The position numbers were made by a program, and so were the translations under genes. A DNA stretch of 64,000 nucleotides from the NCBI RefSeq assembly GCF_003668575.1, contig NZ_RCVZ01000014.1, forward strand, positions 42,779 to 106,778. Reading direction: 5' to 3'. The stretch's first letter is position 1. Each line of letters starts with the position of its first letter. This DNA is from Falsibacillus albus (lineage in GTDB: Bacteria > Bacillota > Bacilli > Bacillales > DSM-25281). A model generated the notes under the pieces. The model did not search any database. It worked only from the letters and a program-made list of their open reading frames with translations, and was not told where the DNA came from. Of this stretch, positions 17,890 to 28,011 are shown in pieces.

Positions 17890-20800
17890 GTAACGTAGAG
17901 GTATATAAACCAAAGCATCATGTTCGGTTTGTGACGGCTTCAAGTTTATTCGACGGCCACGATGCATCCATCAACATTATGAGGAGGATCCTGCAGTCAA
18001 GCGGTGCAGAAGTCATCCATCTCGGGCACAACCGGTCTGTCGAAGAGGTTGTCCAGGCTGCGATTCATGAGGATGCCCAAGGGATTGCGATTTCTTCCTA
18101 TCAAGGCGGTCACGTTGAGTATTTTAAATATATGTATGACCTTTTGAAAGAAAAAGGGGCATCCCATATCCGCATATACGGCGGAGGCGGTGGGGTCATC
18201 ATCCCGCGCGAAATCAAGGAGCTTCACGATTACGGCATTTCAGGGATCTTTTCGCCTGAGGATGGGAGAAACCTTGGCCTTCAAGGGATGATCAATAAAA
18301 TGGTGGAGGAGTGCGACTATCCGACAGTCACAGATGACATCCGCCAGAAAATTGACGACTTGAAGGAGGGCAACGTTCCGACCATATCCAAACTGATTAC
18401 CTTGGCGGAATATCAAATCGGCGATAATAAGGAGGCTGCCGCGGCGGCGGAATCCGTTTTTGCCGAAGTCCGTACACTCGCCAAGTCCGTTCCGGTTGTC
18501 GGGATTACCGGTACCGGAGGAGCGGGGAAAAGCTCTTTGACGGATGAGCTGATCCGTCGTTTTATCAACGAAATCCCCGACAAGAAAGTCGCGGTTCTGT
18601 CCATCGATCCGACGAAGCAAAAAACCGGTGGAGCGCTCCTTGGAGACCGGATCCGCATGAACGCCATTTCTTCCCCGCGTATTTACATGCGCAGCTTGGC
18701 AACAAGGGGATCGAAATCCGAGCTGTCGCTTGCGATCAAAGATGCCATCAGTGTCGTGAAAGCAGCTGACTATGATTTGGTCATCGTTGAAACGAGCGGG
18801 ATCGGCCAGGGCGATGCAGAAATCACGGACATCTGCGACCTTTCGATGTATGTGATGACGAGTGAATTCGGTGCACCGTCACAGCTGGAAAAAATCGATA
18901 TGATCGATTTCGCAGATCTGATCGTCATCAATAAGTTTGAACGAAAAGGTTCTGAGGATGCAAAGAGCCAGGTGCAAAAGCAATATCAGCGCAGTCATAT
19001 GCTGTTCGACAAGGACCTTGGCGATATGCCGGTATACGGCACGATTGCCAGCCAGTTCAACGATCCGGGGACAAATGCTTTATTTGCAGCCTTGGTGGAA
19101 AAAATAAATGAGAAGGTCGGCCTTGATTGGAATGTCCCTTTCTCTAAAAATGTCAAAGTGGAAAAACAGAATGTCATCATCCCGAACAATAGACGCTACT
19201 ATTTAAGGGAGATTTCCGATACTGTCCGGAACTACCATAAGGATGCCGAGGAGCAAGTACGGCTTGCCCGGAAAATGTTCCAGCTGGAGGGTGCCATTTC
19301 TGCAGTAAATGAGAAGGAAACCAACAGTGAAATCGCGGCTTCGCTTGAGGCGCTGAAAAAAGATGTCCAGGAGAAATTGACGCCACAATCGAAAAAGGTG
19401 CTGAGCAGCTGGAAGGAATTAAAAGAAAAATACAGCGGCAAGGAATTCGTCACGAAAATCCGCGACAAGGAAATCGTGACGGAGCTGACGGTGAAAAGCT
19501 TGTCTGGCCTGGATATCCCGAAAGTATCCCTGCCGAAATATGAAGACTACGGCGAAATTCTTCGCTGGGTCTATAAAGAAAATGTACCGGGCTCATTCCC
19601 GTATACAGCAGGCGTATTCCCGTTCAAGCGCAAAGGAGAAGACCCGAAGCGCCAATTTGCGGGGGAAGGAACGCCGGAAAGGACGAATCGCCGTTTCCAT
19701 TACTTATCCAAGGACGATGATGCGAAGCGATTGAGCACGGCGTTTGACTCCGTGACACTGTACGGGGAAGATCCCGATCACCGTCCGGATATTTATGGGA
19801 AGGTCGGCGAAAGCGGTGTCAGCATCTGTACGCTTGAGGATATGAATAAGCTGTACGCCGGATTCGATCTTTGCCATCCGTCGACGTCCGTATCGATGAC
19901 GATCAATGGACCGGCGCCGATCATTCTGGCGATGTTCATGAACACAGCGATTCAGCAGCAAATCGTCAAAAGAGAAGAAGAACTAGGGCGTTCCTTGAAT
20001 GCCGAAGAGTTTGATGAAGTGAAGGCGATGACGCTGAAAACGGTCCGCGGCACGGTTCAGGCTGACATTTTAAAAGAAGATCAAGGTCAGAATACGTGCA
20101 TCTTCTCAACAGAATTTGCGTTAAGGATGATGGGGGACATCCAGGACTACTTCATTGGAAATCAAGTAAGGAACTACTATTCCGTTTCCATTTCCGGTTA
20201 CCATATCGCTGAAGCGGGTGCCAATCCGATTTCCCAATTGGCCTTTACTCTCGCAAATGGCTTTACGTATGTGGAATACTACTTGAGCAGAGGCATGAAC
20301 ATCGATGACTTCGCACCGAACTTGTCATTCTTCTTCTCAAACGGACTCGATCCGGAATATACCGTGATCGGCCGTGTTGCCAGAAGGATTTGGGCAACCG
20401 TCATGAAAAACAAATATGGTGCGAATGAGCGCAGCCAAAAGCTGAAGTATCATATTCAAACATCAGGGCGCTCACTGCACGCACAGGAAATCGACTTCAA
20501 TGATATCCGCACGACGCTGCAGGCGTTGATGGCGCTCCAGGATAATTGCAACTCGCTCCACACGAATGCGTATGATGAAGCGATCACCACCCCGACGGAA
20601 GAATCGGTCCGCCGTGCGATGGCGATTCAAATGATCATTACGAAGGAGCATGGCTTATCGAAAAATGAAAACCCGCTGCAAGGATCATTCATCGTCGAAG
20701 AGCTGACAGACTTGGTCGAAGAAATGGTGCTGCAGGAATTCGAACGGATCAATGACCGCGGCGGTGTATTGGGTGCGATGGAAACGCAGTACCAGCGTGG

Positions 20801-21152
20801 AAAGATCCAGGAAGAGTCCATGTACTACGAAATGAAGAAGCATACGGGCGAACTGCCGATCATCGGGGTCAACACGTACTTGAATCCGAATCCGCCGTCC
20901 GAAGATGAAATGAACAGCATGGAATTGGCGCGTGCCACTAAAGAGGAAAAAGAAACACAAATCGAGAATCTGCGCTCCTTCCAAGAGGCGCATAAGGGCG
21001 AAACAGAAGCGGCAATCGCCAAACTGAAGCAAACGGCTGTTTCAGGAGGCAATATTTTTGCTGAATTGATGGAAACCGTTAAGGTGGCCAGCCTTGGTCA
21101 AATCACCCGTGCCCTGTACGAAGTTGGGGGACAATACAGAAGGAACATGTAA
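17886..21152 (+). CDS. icmF: Fused isobutyryl-CoA mutase IcmF
   Basis: Adenosylcobalamin enzyme that interconverts isobutyryl-CoA and n-butyryl-CoA, with its own G-protein chaperone. The 1088 aa protein holds, in order: a B12-binding domain with FDGHDAS (His25 as lower cobalt ligand, residues about 12-145), a MeaB-type GTPase with the P-loop GTGGAGKSS near residues 207-215, a linker, and the methylmalonyl-CoA-mutase-type barrel from about residue 560 to the end ([21 protein letters not shown]). This order is diagnostic of IcmF rather than methylmalonyl-CoA mutase. It links branched-chain (valine) and straight-chain acyl-CoA pools and fits the acyl-CoA dehydrogenases upstream. A strong terminator follows. 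Confidence 0.96.
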   Translation: MSNVEVYKPKHHVRFVTASSLFDGHDASINIMRRILQSSGAEVIHLGHNRSVEEVVQAAIHEDAQGIAISSYQGGHVEYFKYMYDLLKEKGASHIRIYGGGGGVIIPREIKELHDYGISGIFSPEDGRNLGLQGMINKMVEECDYPTVTDDIRQKIDDLKEGNVPTISKLITLAEYQIGDNKEAAAAAESVFAEVRTLAKSVPVVGITGTGGAGKSSLTDELIRRFINEIPDKKVAVLSIDPTKQKTGGALLGDRIRMNAISSPRIYMRSLATRGSKSELSLAIKDAISVVKAADYDLVIVETSGIGQGDAEITDICDLSMYVMTSEFGAPSQLEKIDMIDFADLIVINKFERKGSEDAKSQVQKQYQRSHMLFDKDLGDMPVYGTIASQFNDPGTNALFAALVEKINEKVGLDWNVPFSKNVKVEKQNVIIPNNRRYYLREISDTVRNYHKDAEEQVRLARKMFQLEGAISAVNEKETNSEIAASLEALKKDVQEKLTPQSKKVLSSWKELKEKYSGKEFVTKIRDKEIVTELTVKSLSGLDIPKVSLPKYEDYGEILRWVYKENVPGSFPYTAGVFPFKRKGEDPKRQFAGEGTPERTNRRFHYLSKDDDAKRLSTAFDSVTLYGEDPDHRPDIYGKVGESGVSICTLEDMNKLYAGFDLCHPSTSVSMTINGPAPIILAMFMNTAIQQQIVKREEELGRSLNAEEFDEVKAMTLKTVRGTVQADILKEDQGQNTCIFSTEFALRMMGDIQDYFIGNQVRNYYSVSISGYHIAEAGANPISQLAFTLANGFTYVEYYLSRGMNIDDFAPNLSFFFSNGLDPEYTVIGRVARRIWATVMKNKYGANERSQKLKYHIQTSGRSLHAQEIDFNDIRTTLQALMALQDNCNSLHTNAYDEAITTPTEESVRRAMAIQMIITKEHGLSKNENPLQGSFIVEELTDLVEEMVLQEFERINDRGGVLGAMETQYQRGKIQEESMYYEMKKHTGELPIIGVNTYLNPNPPSEDEMNSMELARATKEEKETQIENLRSFQEAHKGETEAAIAKLKQTAVSGGNIFAELMETVKVASLGQITRALYEVGGQYRRNM

Positions 21153-21169
21153 GATCATTTAATTTGCCG

Positions 21170-21203
21170 GCTTGTGGAGGAATACGCTCCACAAGCTTTT
21201 TTT
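21170..21203 (+). terminator. icmF terminator
   Basis: GCTTGTGGAG, 7-nt loop, CTCCACAAGC and seven T. Confidence 0.92.
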
Positions 21204-21254
21204 AAGTTGGACTGCATAGTGCATAGTGGGGCGACTGTATCTGAATATATGGGG

Positions 21255-21280
21255 TTTGTCGAAAAACGTTATTCGACAAA
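21255..21280. repeat. 26-bp palindrome, copy 1
   Basis: TTTGTCGAA, 8 nt (AAACGTTA), TTCGACAAA. It is the exact reverse complement of the copy at 47051. Both arms resemble a Spo0A box (TTTTGTCGAAAA). Confidence 0.8.
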
Positions 21281-21476
21281 TTGTCATTAACCAGTCTCGA
21301 TATTTCCAAAATATCTTAGCAGCCTATTCAAAATCCCTTCGTTGACTCAAAAAAATATGGAAATGCCTCTAAAAGCGGAATCTCGGACGGATATTAAAGT
21401 GATATTGGGCAGGAAATAGTAATAAAGAAGTGTTAAAGCGGAATTTTTGTTGAAATATCATGTGAGCATTCATGAA

Positions 21477-21562
21477 TATCAGCGAAAATAACTGATATAT
21501 CTGCGAAAACTTTAATTTATCTACGAAAATGCACGATTTATCTTCGAAATTTCCGATATATC
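21477..21562. repeat. Short-period array of TATCTNCGAAAA units (20-21 bp period)
   Basis: TATC followed by NNCGAAA recurs at 21477, 21498, 21518, 21539 and 21559, spacing 21, 20, 21, 20, in the icmF-small ORF gap. The remainder of 21280-21778 has no gene I can support. Confidence 0.85.
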
Positions 21563-21778
21563 GATTATTCTACTATTTTCGACAATTTTCGCCAGTCCTC
21601 AGATCTCAGCCCTCAGCCCACCTGGAGACATACCGACAAATCGTATTATTTTTCACACCAAAATACACCAATTTCAAGTTTTTAACAAAAAATGATGCCA
21701 ATTTGCAAACAAGACCTTTATAATTTTAAGAGATTGGCAATAATGAATCTGGTGAACTGTATGTTTGGAAGTGAAACG

Positions 21779-21988
21779 ATGAAGAAGCTGTTTCTACCTG
21801 TGATGATTGTGGTATTTTTGCTCGGTACATATTATCTGTATCCACTGCAGCTGGGAGCAATACCGTTCTTGTTGGCTTCGATATATTTTTTCTACGCCGC
21901 TATAAAACAGACAAGGCTGGATCGGAAACGGAAAGGTGAAAAATCTGAACGAGGGCAACCAAAAAAAAATAGGAAAAAAATCAAGTAA
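21779..21988 (+). CDS. Small membrane protein, unknown function
   Basis: 69 aa with two hydrophobic segments (about residues 4-20 and 24-43) followed by a strongly basic tail (KQTRLDRKRKGEK...KKNRKKIK), so a small helical-hairpin membrane protein with a cytoplasmic basic tail is predicted. The ATG at 21779 lies 5 nt behind GGAAGTG; an in-frame ATG at about 21761 would add six residues. I do not recognise a family. It lies alone between the icmF terminator and rpoE. Confidence 0.6.
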   Translation: MKKLFLPVMIVVFLLGTYYLYPLQLGAIPFLLASIYFFYAAIKQTRLDRKRKGEKSERGQPKKNRKKIK

Positions 21989-22122
21989 ATGCGGCATACA
22001 TCTAGCATAAATGTTTTACATTTGTTTATAATGGTTTATATGTATTCTATTAAGATTGAATAGTTATGCCCTTTTTTACTCTGAAATAATAGAGTGTTAA
22101 ATAGAGAAAGGAAGTGCGGGAT

Positions 22123-22701
22123 TTGAAATTAGCGCAATTATCAAAAGAAGAAGTAAAGGAAATGTCCTTTATTGAATTAGCATTTACAATTTTAGATGAA
22201 AAGAAACAACCGATGACATTCCAGGAGATCCTCAATGAAATCGCAAGCCACCTAGAGCTTAAGAAAAATGAGGTTCGTTCAAGAATGGTTCAATTCTATA
22301 CAGATTTGAATGTGGATGGACGCTTCATTACATCCGGTGAAAACCGTTGGGGTCTTCGTGCTTGGTATCCAGTCGATCAATTGGAGGAAGAGACGGTTCC
22401 GACAATTAAACCGAGAAAGAAAAAGGCAAAAAAAGTTGTCGATGAAGATCTTGAGCTAGAAGAACTCGAAGATGAAGATCTTGATTACGATGATCTTGAC
22501 GACTTTGAGGAAGAAGATCTTGCGGATGACGATGATGATGACGACGATGATGATTTCGATGACATCGATGAAGATGAAGAGGATATCGATGATGAGCTTA
22601 TCGAAGATGAGGAATATGATTTAGATGACGATGAGGAAAGTGAAGATCTTGAGGAAGAAGAGGAAGAATTTGACGACGAAGAAGAGGAAGAAGATTTATA
22701 A
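22123..22701 (+). CDS. rpoE: RNA polymerase delta subunit RpoE
   Basis: Delta subunit of Gram-positive RNA polymerase, which lowers nonspecific nucleic-acid binding and speeds recycling. 192 aa: a folded N-terminal domain (about residues 1-95, FIELAFTILDEKKQPMTF... and the conserved VQFYTDLNVDGRF-type block) and a disordered, almost pure Asp/Glu tail from about residue 115 to the end, preceded by a KPRKKKAKK basic patch. I choose the TTG at 22123, 8 nt behind AAAGGAAG; the GTG at 22114 abuts that site. It is followed by pyrG, as in B. subtilis. Confidence 0.94.
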   Translation: MKLAQLSKEEVKEMSFIELAFTILDEKKQPMTFQEILNEIASHLELKKNEVRSRMVQFYTDLNVDGRFITSGENRWGLRAWYPVDQLEEETVPTIKPRKKKAKKVVDEDLELEELEDEDLDYDDLDDFEEEDLADDDDDDDDDDFDDIDEDEEDIDDELIEDEEYDLDDDEESEDLEEEEEEFDDEEEEEDL

Positions 22702-22706
22702 TCCTC

Positions 22707-22735
22707 TTGACTTATCCATCTTACGAAGTTAGTAT
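22707..22735 (+). promoter_or_regulatory. pyrG promoter
   Basis: TTGACT (22707-22712), 17-nt spacer, TAGTAT (22730-22735). The expected start falls at the G run of GGGCTCCC (22743). Confidence 0.75.
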
Positions 22736-22742
22736 TTTATTT

Positions 22743-22815
22743 GGGCTCCCTAAAAAGGGACAGATGAACGTGACTATAACGCTCCCACTACTTTTGTCAG
22801 TGGGGCGTTTTTCGT
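22743..22815 (+). promoter_or_regulatory. pyrG leader: CTP-sensitive attenuator (reiterative transcription type)
   Basis: The transcript should begin GGGCTCCC, as in B. subtilis pyrG. A terminator hairpin follows: AACGCTCCCAC (22778-22788), an 11-nt loop, GTGGGGCGTT (22800-22809) with one bulged U, then a T-rich tract. In the known mechanism low CTP causes repeated G addition at the 5' end; the poly-G end pairs with the C/U-rich 5' arm of the terminator and prevents termination. Both needed parts, the GGGC start and a GCUCCC-containing arm, are present here. Confidence 0.8.
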
Positions 22816-22868
22816 TTTTTTACCCCTATTTTTTCATTTTTTAGATTATGATAAATCAGTTTTGCTGA

Positions 22869-24512
<1,644 letters not shown>

Positions 24513-24521
24513 TGCACAAAA

Positions 24522-24564
24522 GGGTGACAGGCACCATCCAGATTCTGGATGGTGCCTGTCACCC
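24522..24564. terminator. 20-bp hairpin after pyrG, GGTGCCTGTCACC repeat family
   Basis: GGGTGACAGGCACCATCCAG, ATT loop, then the exact complement, followed by TTATTTTATTT. It lies between convergent pyrG and the spore-protein gene and can serve both. Nearly identical to the hairpin after speB. Confidence 0.85.
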
Positions 24565-24569
24565 TTATT

Positions 24570-24815
24570 TTATTTCAGATTGTTTTTGGCGAGCTTGATG
24601 AGCTCCTGAACCATGCTTCCGCCGATGCGGCCGCCGACTTTTCCGGCTTCTTCGGATGTGAGTTTTCCGTTGTAGCCTTTCTGTAGCGGGATGCCCTGTT
24701 CTTTTGCTGCTTCATATTTTGCATCCTGGGGATCCATTGTCCCGGTCACGCGCGCCTTCAATTGATCAAGGGCCTGCCGTGCTTCCGGAACGAGGATTTT
24801 ATTTTTTCGCGCCAT
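24570..24815 (-). CDS. Alpha/beta-type small acid-soluble spore protein
   Basis: 81 aa DNA-binding protein that coats spore DNA and protects it from UV and heat, degraded at germination by the GPR protease. It shows both family blocks: KYEAAKEQGI (GPR-cleavage region) and GKLTSEEAGKVGGRIGGSMV. The ATG at 24815 follows AAAGGAGGTCATTTGT. The sequence is more basic at both ends than the major SspA/SspB proteins, so this is probably a minor member. Forespore (sigma-G) control is expected from the family; I did not establish the promoter. Confidence 0.92.
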   Translation of the reverse strand: MARKNKILVPEARQALDQLKARVTGTMDPQDAKYEAAKEQGIPLQKGYNGKLTSEEAGKVGGRIGGSMVQELIKLAKNNLK

Positions 24816-24881
24816 ACAAATGACCTCCTTTTTAAAAAAGTTGCAATGATAAAACTTGATGTTTTTTAGATTTTTCAAGCT

Positions 24882-24951
24882 GTTGATTGAAGCGGAAGTG
24901 CCAGACTCCTGAGGGCTCACCACTCACGAGCATCCTGCAGCGAAAATCAAC
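24882..24951. repeat. Family B intergenic element, copy 5
   Basis: GTTGATTGAAGCGGAAGTGCCAGACTCCTG ... CGAGCATCCTGCAGCGAAAATCAAC (sections), 70 nt, upstream of the spore-protein gene. Confidence 0.75.
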
Positions 24952-25057
24952 TTTATATCCTTGATATTGCTTTCATGCACCGCATATTTTTAGCATGTCC
25001 ACGATCACCCAAAATGTAAATAAATTAAAAAATATGAATTTTTTTATAAAAAGAATA

Positions 25058-25086
25058 TTGACAATTATTGTGACTATATTTAGTAT
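25058..25086 (+). promoter_or_regulatory. Promoter of the SAM-riboswitch transporter operon
   Basis: TTGACA (25058-25063), 17-nt spacer, TAGTAT (25081-25086): near-consensus sigma-A promoter about 40 nt upstream of the aptamer. Confidence 0.8.
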
Positions 25087-25129
25087 TACCATTATCGTAT
25101 GCGAAAATTGAACGACCCAAATTAAATAC

Positions 25130-25237
25130 CTCTTATAAAGAGTTGGCTGAGGGACTGGCCCGATGACGCCCGGCAACCTACCGTTTTATTGCGGAAAGGT
25201 GCTAAATCCTGCAGGAGTGAATCCTGGGAGATAAGAG
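25130..25237 (+). ncRNA. SAM-I riboswitch (S-box) aptamer
   Basis: CTCTTAT (25130-25136) pairs with ATAAGAG (25231-25237) as P1. In between are the conserved S-box blocks: AGAGTTGGCTGAGGGACTGGC, CCGATGACGCCCGGCAACC (quoted separately), AAGGTGCTAAATCCTGCAG and GGGAGATAAGAG. SAM binding stabilises P1 and lets the downstream terminator form, switching the operon off when methionine/SAM is plentiful. Confidence 0.95.
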
Positions 25238-25252
25238 TTAGGTTAGAATATC

Positions 25253-25286
25253 AGCCTCTTTTCCCTAGGGAAAAGAGGCTTTTTTA
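25253..25286 (+). terminator. Riboswitch-controlled terminator
   Basis: AGCCTCTTTTCCC, TA, GGGAAAAGAGGCT and a T-rich tail. AAGAG from the 3' side of P1 can instead pair with CTCTT of this stem, which gives the antiterminator expected of an S-box leader. Confidence 0.92.
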
Positions 25287-25375
25287 TTTGATCCAGCGTT
25301 TCATAAGCCGGCATGGGATGCGAGGGTCGCTCAGTAATGAAAGCGATGTAAATTTTGAATGTGGGGGAGAAAAAA

Positions 25376-26446
25376 GTGAGAAAACGAATATCATTATTGT
25401 TCATCAGCTTGATCGTGCTAACGGGGTTGTTGTCAGCCTGCCAGCCAAAAGGAGAAACCGATGCAGCAGCTAACAACGTTTCGAAGGATAATCCATTGGC
25501 GAATAAGCGAATTGCGCTTATCATGCAGCTCAACCTTGGGACCTTTTCAGCACAGTACATAGCAGGGGTGAAGGAGCAGGCAGCGAAATTCGGTGGCCAT
25601 GTCACCGTGTTCACCTCTGATGGCGATTTGGCCAAGATGTCATCGAACCTCGATGCCGCCATCAACCAAAAGTTCGATGGCATCCTAATTGACCATGGAA
25701 CAAGCGAAGCGCTTCAATCAGGGGTCAAAAAGGCGGTTGATCATAAAATCCCTGTCGTTGTCTTTGATGCCGACATTGCAGAAAAAAATGTCACGGTCTT
25801 GGAGCAGGGCGATCAAAAAATGGCGGAAATGTCCCTTGATCAATTGGCAAATGATATCGGAGGCAAAGGGAACATCGTGAAAATATGGGTGGCAGGCTTT
25901 GCACCGATGGAGAGACGGCAGGTCGCTTATCAGGATTTCCTGCAAAAGCATCCTGACATTAAAGAAATCGCTGCTTTTGGGGCAGCCACCGAAAATACAG
26001 CGTTGGATACACAGTCTCAAATGGAAGCCATCCTCAAACAATACCCGCATAAAGGGGATATCAAAGCGGTGTGGGCAGCATGGGATGAATTCGCGAAAGG
26101 GGCTGCAAGGGCGATCAAACAGGCAGGCAGAACAGAAATCAAAGTCTATGGCATTGATTTGAGCGATGAAGATCTGCAGCTCATCCAGGATAAAACAAGT
26201 CCATGGGTGGCTTCCGCTGCGGTCGATCCAAAAGACATCGGAAGAATTCAGGTGCGTTATTTGTATCAACGGCTTCATGGTGATCAACCCTCTGAAAAAG
26301 TTGTGTTGAATCCGGTATTTGTGAAGCGGGATCAGCTTCCGGAAAAATCCGTCACGACTGATCAATTATCTCAATATGTTGATGGCTGGGGAGCGAGTGA
26401 ACAAGGATACACGGATTATCTTAAGGAGTTGGAAAACGGAATGTAA
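25376..26446 (+). CDS. Sugar-type ABC transporter substrate-binding lipoprotein
   Basis: 356 aa extracellular lipoprotein of the RbsB-like periplasmic binding family. The signal peptide ends in the lipobox LLSAC, followed by a Type I two-lobe fold (ALIMQLNLGTFSAQYIAG, DGILIDHGTSEAL, VVVFDADI, VWAAWDEFAKGAARAI). The GTG at 25376 lies behind GGGGGAGAAAAAA; an upstream in-frame ATG at 25355 is less likely. It is the first gene after the SAM riboswitch, and an ATPase and permease follow, so it delivers the imported ligand. The ligand is not ribose by context; a methionine-salvage sugar such as methylthioribose is the leading inference. Confidence 0.88.
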   Translation: MRKRISLLFISLIVLTGLLSACQPKGETDAAANNVSKDNPLANKRIALIMQLNLGTFSAQYIAGVKEQAAKFGGHVTVFTSDGDLAKMSSNLDAAINQKFDGILIDHGTSEALQSGVKKAVDHKIPVVVFDADIAEKNVTVLEQGDQKMAEMSLDQLANDIGGKGNIVKIWVAGFAPMERRQVAYQDFLQKHPDIKEIAAFGAATENTALDTQSQMEAILKQYPHKGDIKAVWAAWDEFAKGAARAIKQAGRTEIKVYGIDLSDEDLQLIQDKTSPWVASAAVDPKDIGRIQVRYLYQRLHGDQPSEKVVLNPVFVKRDQLPEKSVTTDQLSQYVDGWGASEQGYTDYLKELENGM

Positions 26447-26481
26447 ATCAAGAAGCAAACTAGCAGGAGGATGATGAGACA

Positions 26482-28011
26482 ATGCTTTTAAAAATGAAAA
26501 ACATTCATAAATCCTTCTCGGGTGTAAAGGCGTTGGCAGGAGCGCATTTTGAAGTGCGGGAAGGGGAAGTGCATGCCTTATTAGGGGCGAACGGGGCAGG
26601 GAAAAGCACGCTCATGAAAATCCTGGCGGGTGTCTACCAGATCGACAGCGGCACGATTGAAATAAGGGGGAGGGAAGCGGCTGCCGCATCTCCCCGTGAT
26701 GCGCTGGAGGCGGGCGTCCACTGTGTATATCAAGAAGTCGATACGGCCATCGTCCCTGAGTTGACGGTTCTGGACAATTTAATGCTCAATCAGATCGTTG
26801 CCCAAAGGAAATGGTTCCTTTCCAAGAAAGGGATGAAGAGAGCAGCTTTGGGAGCATGGGAGCAGCTGAATGGAACCCATATCCCCCTCGATGAAAAAGC
26901 AGAGCACCTATCCCTTGCGGATAAGCAGCTTCTTCTGATTGCAAGAGCCGTGATTCAAAATGCAAAAATCGTGATTTTGGATGAGCCGACAGCCCCCTTG
27001 AGCATGGAGGAAACAGAACGTCTCGTGAAGGTGATCGAGATACTCAAGAAAAATGGCGTCGGCTGTATTTTCATTTCGCACCGGCTTCCTGAAGTATTTG
27101 CGATCTCGGACCGATTGACCGTCATGCGGGATGGGAAGACGATATCCACCCACAAAACAGACGAGGTGGAAGTGGACCAGGTGATTCAGGAAATGCTCGG
27201 CAAGGAGCTACAGGAAAAGGAACGTCGTTTTAAAAGAAAAATAAGCGAGCAGCTTTTGAGCGTGAAGGAAATCAGCGACGGTGAAAATGTGAAAAATGTC
27301 TCTTTTTCAATCGGCAAGGGTGAAGTTGTGGGGATTGCCGGCCTTGTCGGAGCGGGGAAAACGGAACTGGCTAAGCTCTTGTTCGGAGCAGCTCCTCTTA
27401 AAAGCGGGGAAATCATTCTCCATGAACGGAAGGTGCATTTTCGAAGTCCGGCGGATGCCATTCGTTCGAAAATTGTCTTGGTTCCGGAAGAGCGAAGGAA
27501 AGAAGGATTGTTCTTGGAGGAATCTTTGATTAAGAACATAACCTTCCCTAATCTAAAGCGGTTTTCAAGCTCATTGTTTTTTTCAAAGGAAAAGGAACGA
27601 TTTTTTACGGAGAAGGTCATCTCTGATTTAAACATCAAGGCGAACAGCACTAAAACGGAAGTGAAGTTTTTGAGCGGAGGAAACCAACAAAAGGTCGTCA
27701 TCGGAAAATGGTTCTCCCATGATGCAGATCTGATGGTATTCGATGAACCAACCAAAGGTGTGGATGTCGGGGCGAAGCAGGAAATCTTTCAAATCATCGA
27801 AGAGTTTGCTTCTCAGGGGAAAAGTGTCATCTATTGTTCATGTGAAATGGCGGAGCTTTTAAAGGTGGCCGACCGCATCCTTGTTATGTTTGACGGGGAA
27901 ATCGTAAAGGAACTGGCAAACGAAGATGCGACACAGGAGAAACTGCTGCTCTATGCGAGCGGCGGAAAGGAAGAACAGCATGAAGGAAAAGTACATTCCC
28001 TTTCTATTTAA
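26482..28011 (+). CDS. Sugar-type (CUT2) ABC transporter ATP-binding protein
   Basis: 509 aa, two ABC domains in tandem as in RbsA. The first has the P-loop GANGAGKST and Walker B VILDEPTAPLS, but its signature is degenerate (LSLADKQ in place of LSGGQ). The second has an altered P-loop GLVGAGKTE, the signature LSGGNQQKV and Walker B MVFDEPTKGVD. This asymmetry is normal for the CUT2 class. The ATG follows AGGAGGATGATGAGAC. It energises import by the permease encoded next. Confidence 0.93.
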   Translation: MLLKMKNIHKSFSGVKALAGAHFEVREGEVHALLGANGAGKSTLMKILAGVYQIDSGTIEIRGREAAAASPRDALEAGVHCVYQEVDTAIVPELTVLDNLMLNQIVAQRKWFLSKKGMKRAALGAWEQLNGTHIPLDEKAEHLSLADKQLLLIARAVIQNAKIVILDEPTAPLSMEETERLVKVIEILKKNGVGCIFISHRLPEVFAISDRLTVMRDGKTISTHKTDEVEVDQVIQEMLGKELQEKERRFKRKISEQLLSVKEISDGENVKNVSFSIGKGEVVGIAGLVGAGKTELAKLLFGAAPLKSGEIILHERKVHFRSPADAIRSKIVLVPEERRKEGLFLEESLIKNITFPNLKRFSSSLFFSKEKERFFTEKVISDLNIKANSTKTEVKFLSGGNQQKVVIGKWFSHDADLMVFDEPTKGVDVGAKQEIFQIIEEFASQGKSVIYCSCEMAELLKVADRILVMFDGEIVKELANEDATQEKLLLYASGGKEEQHEGKVHSLSI

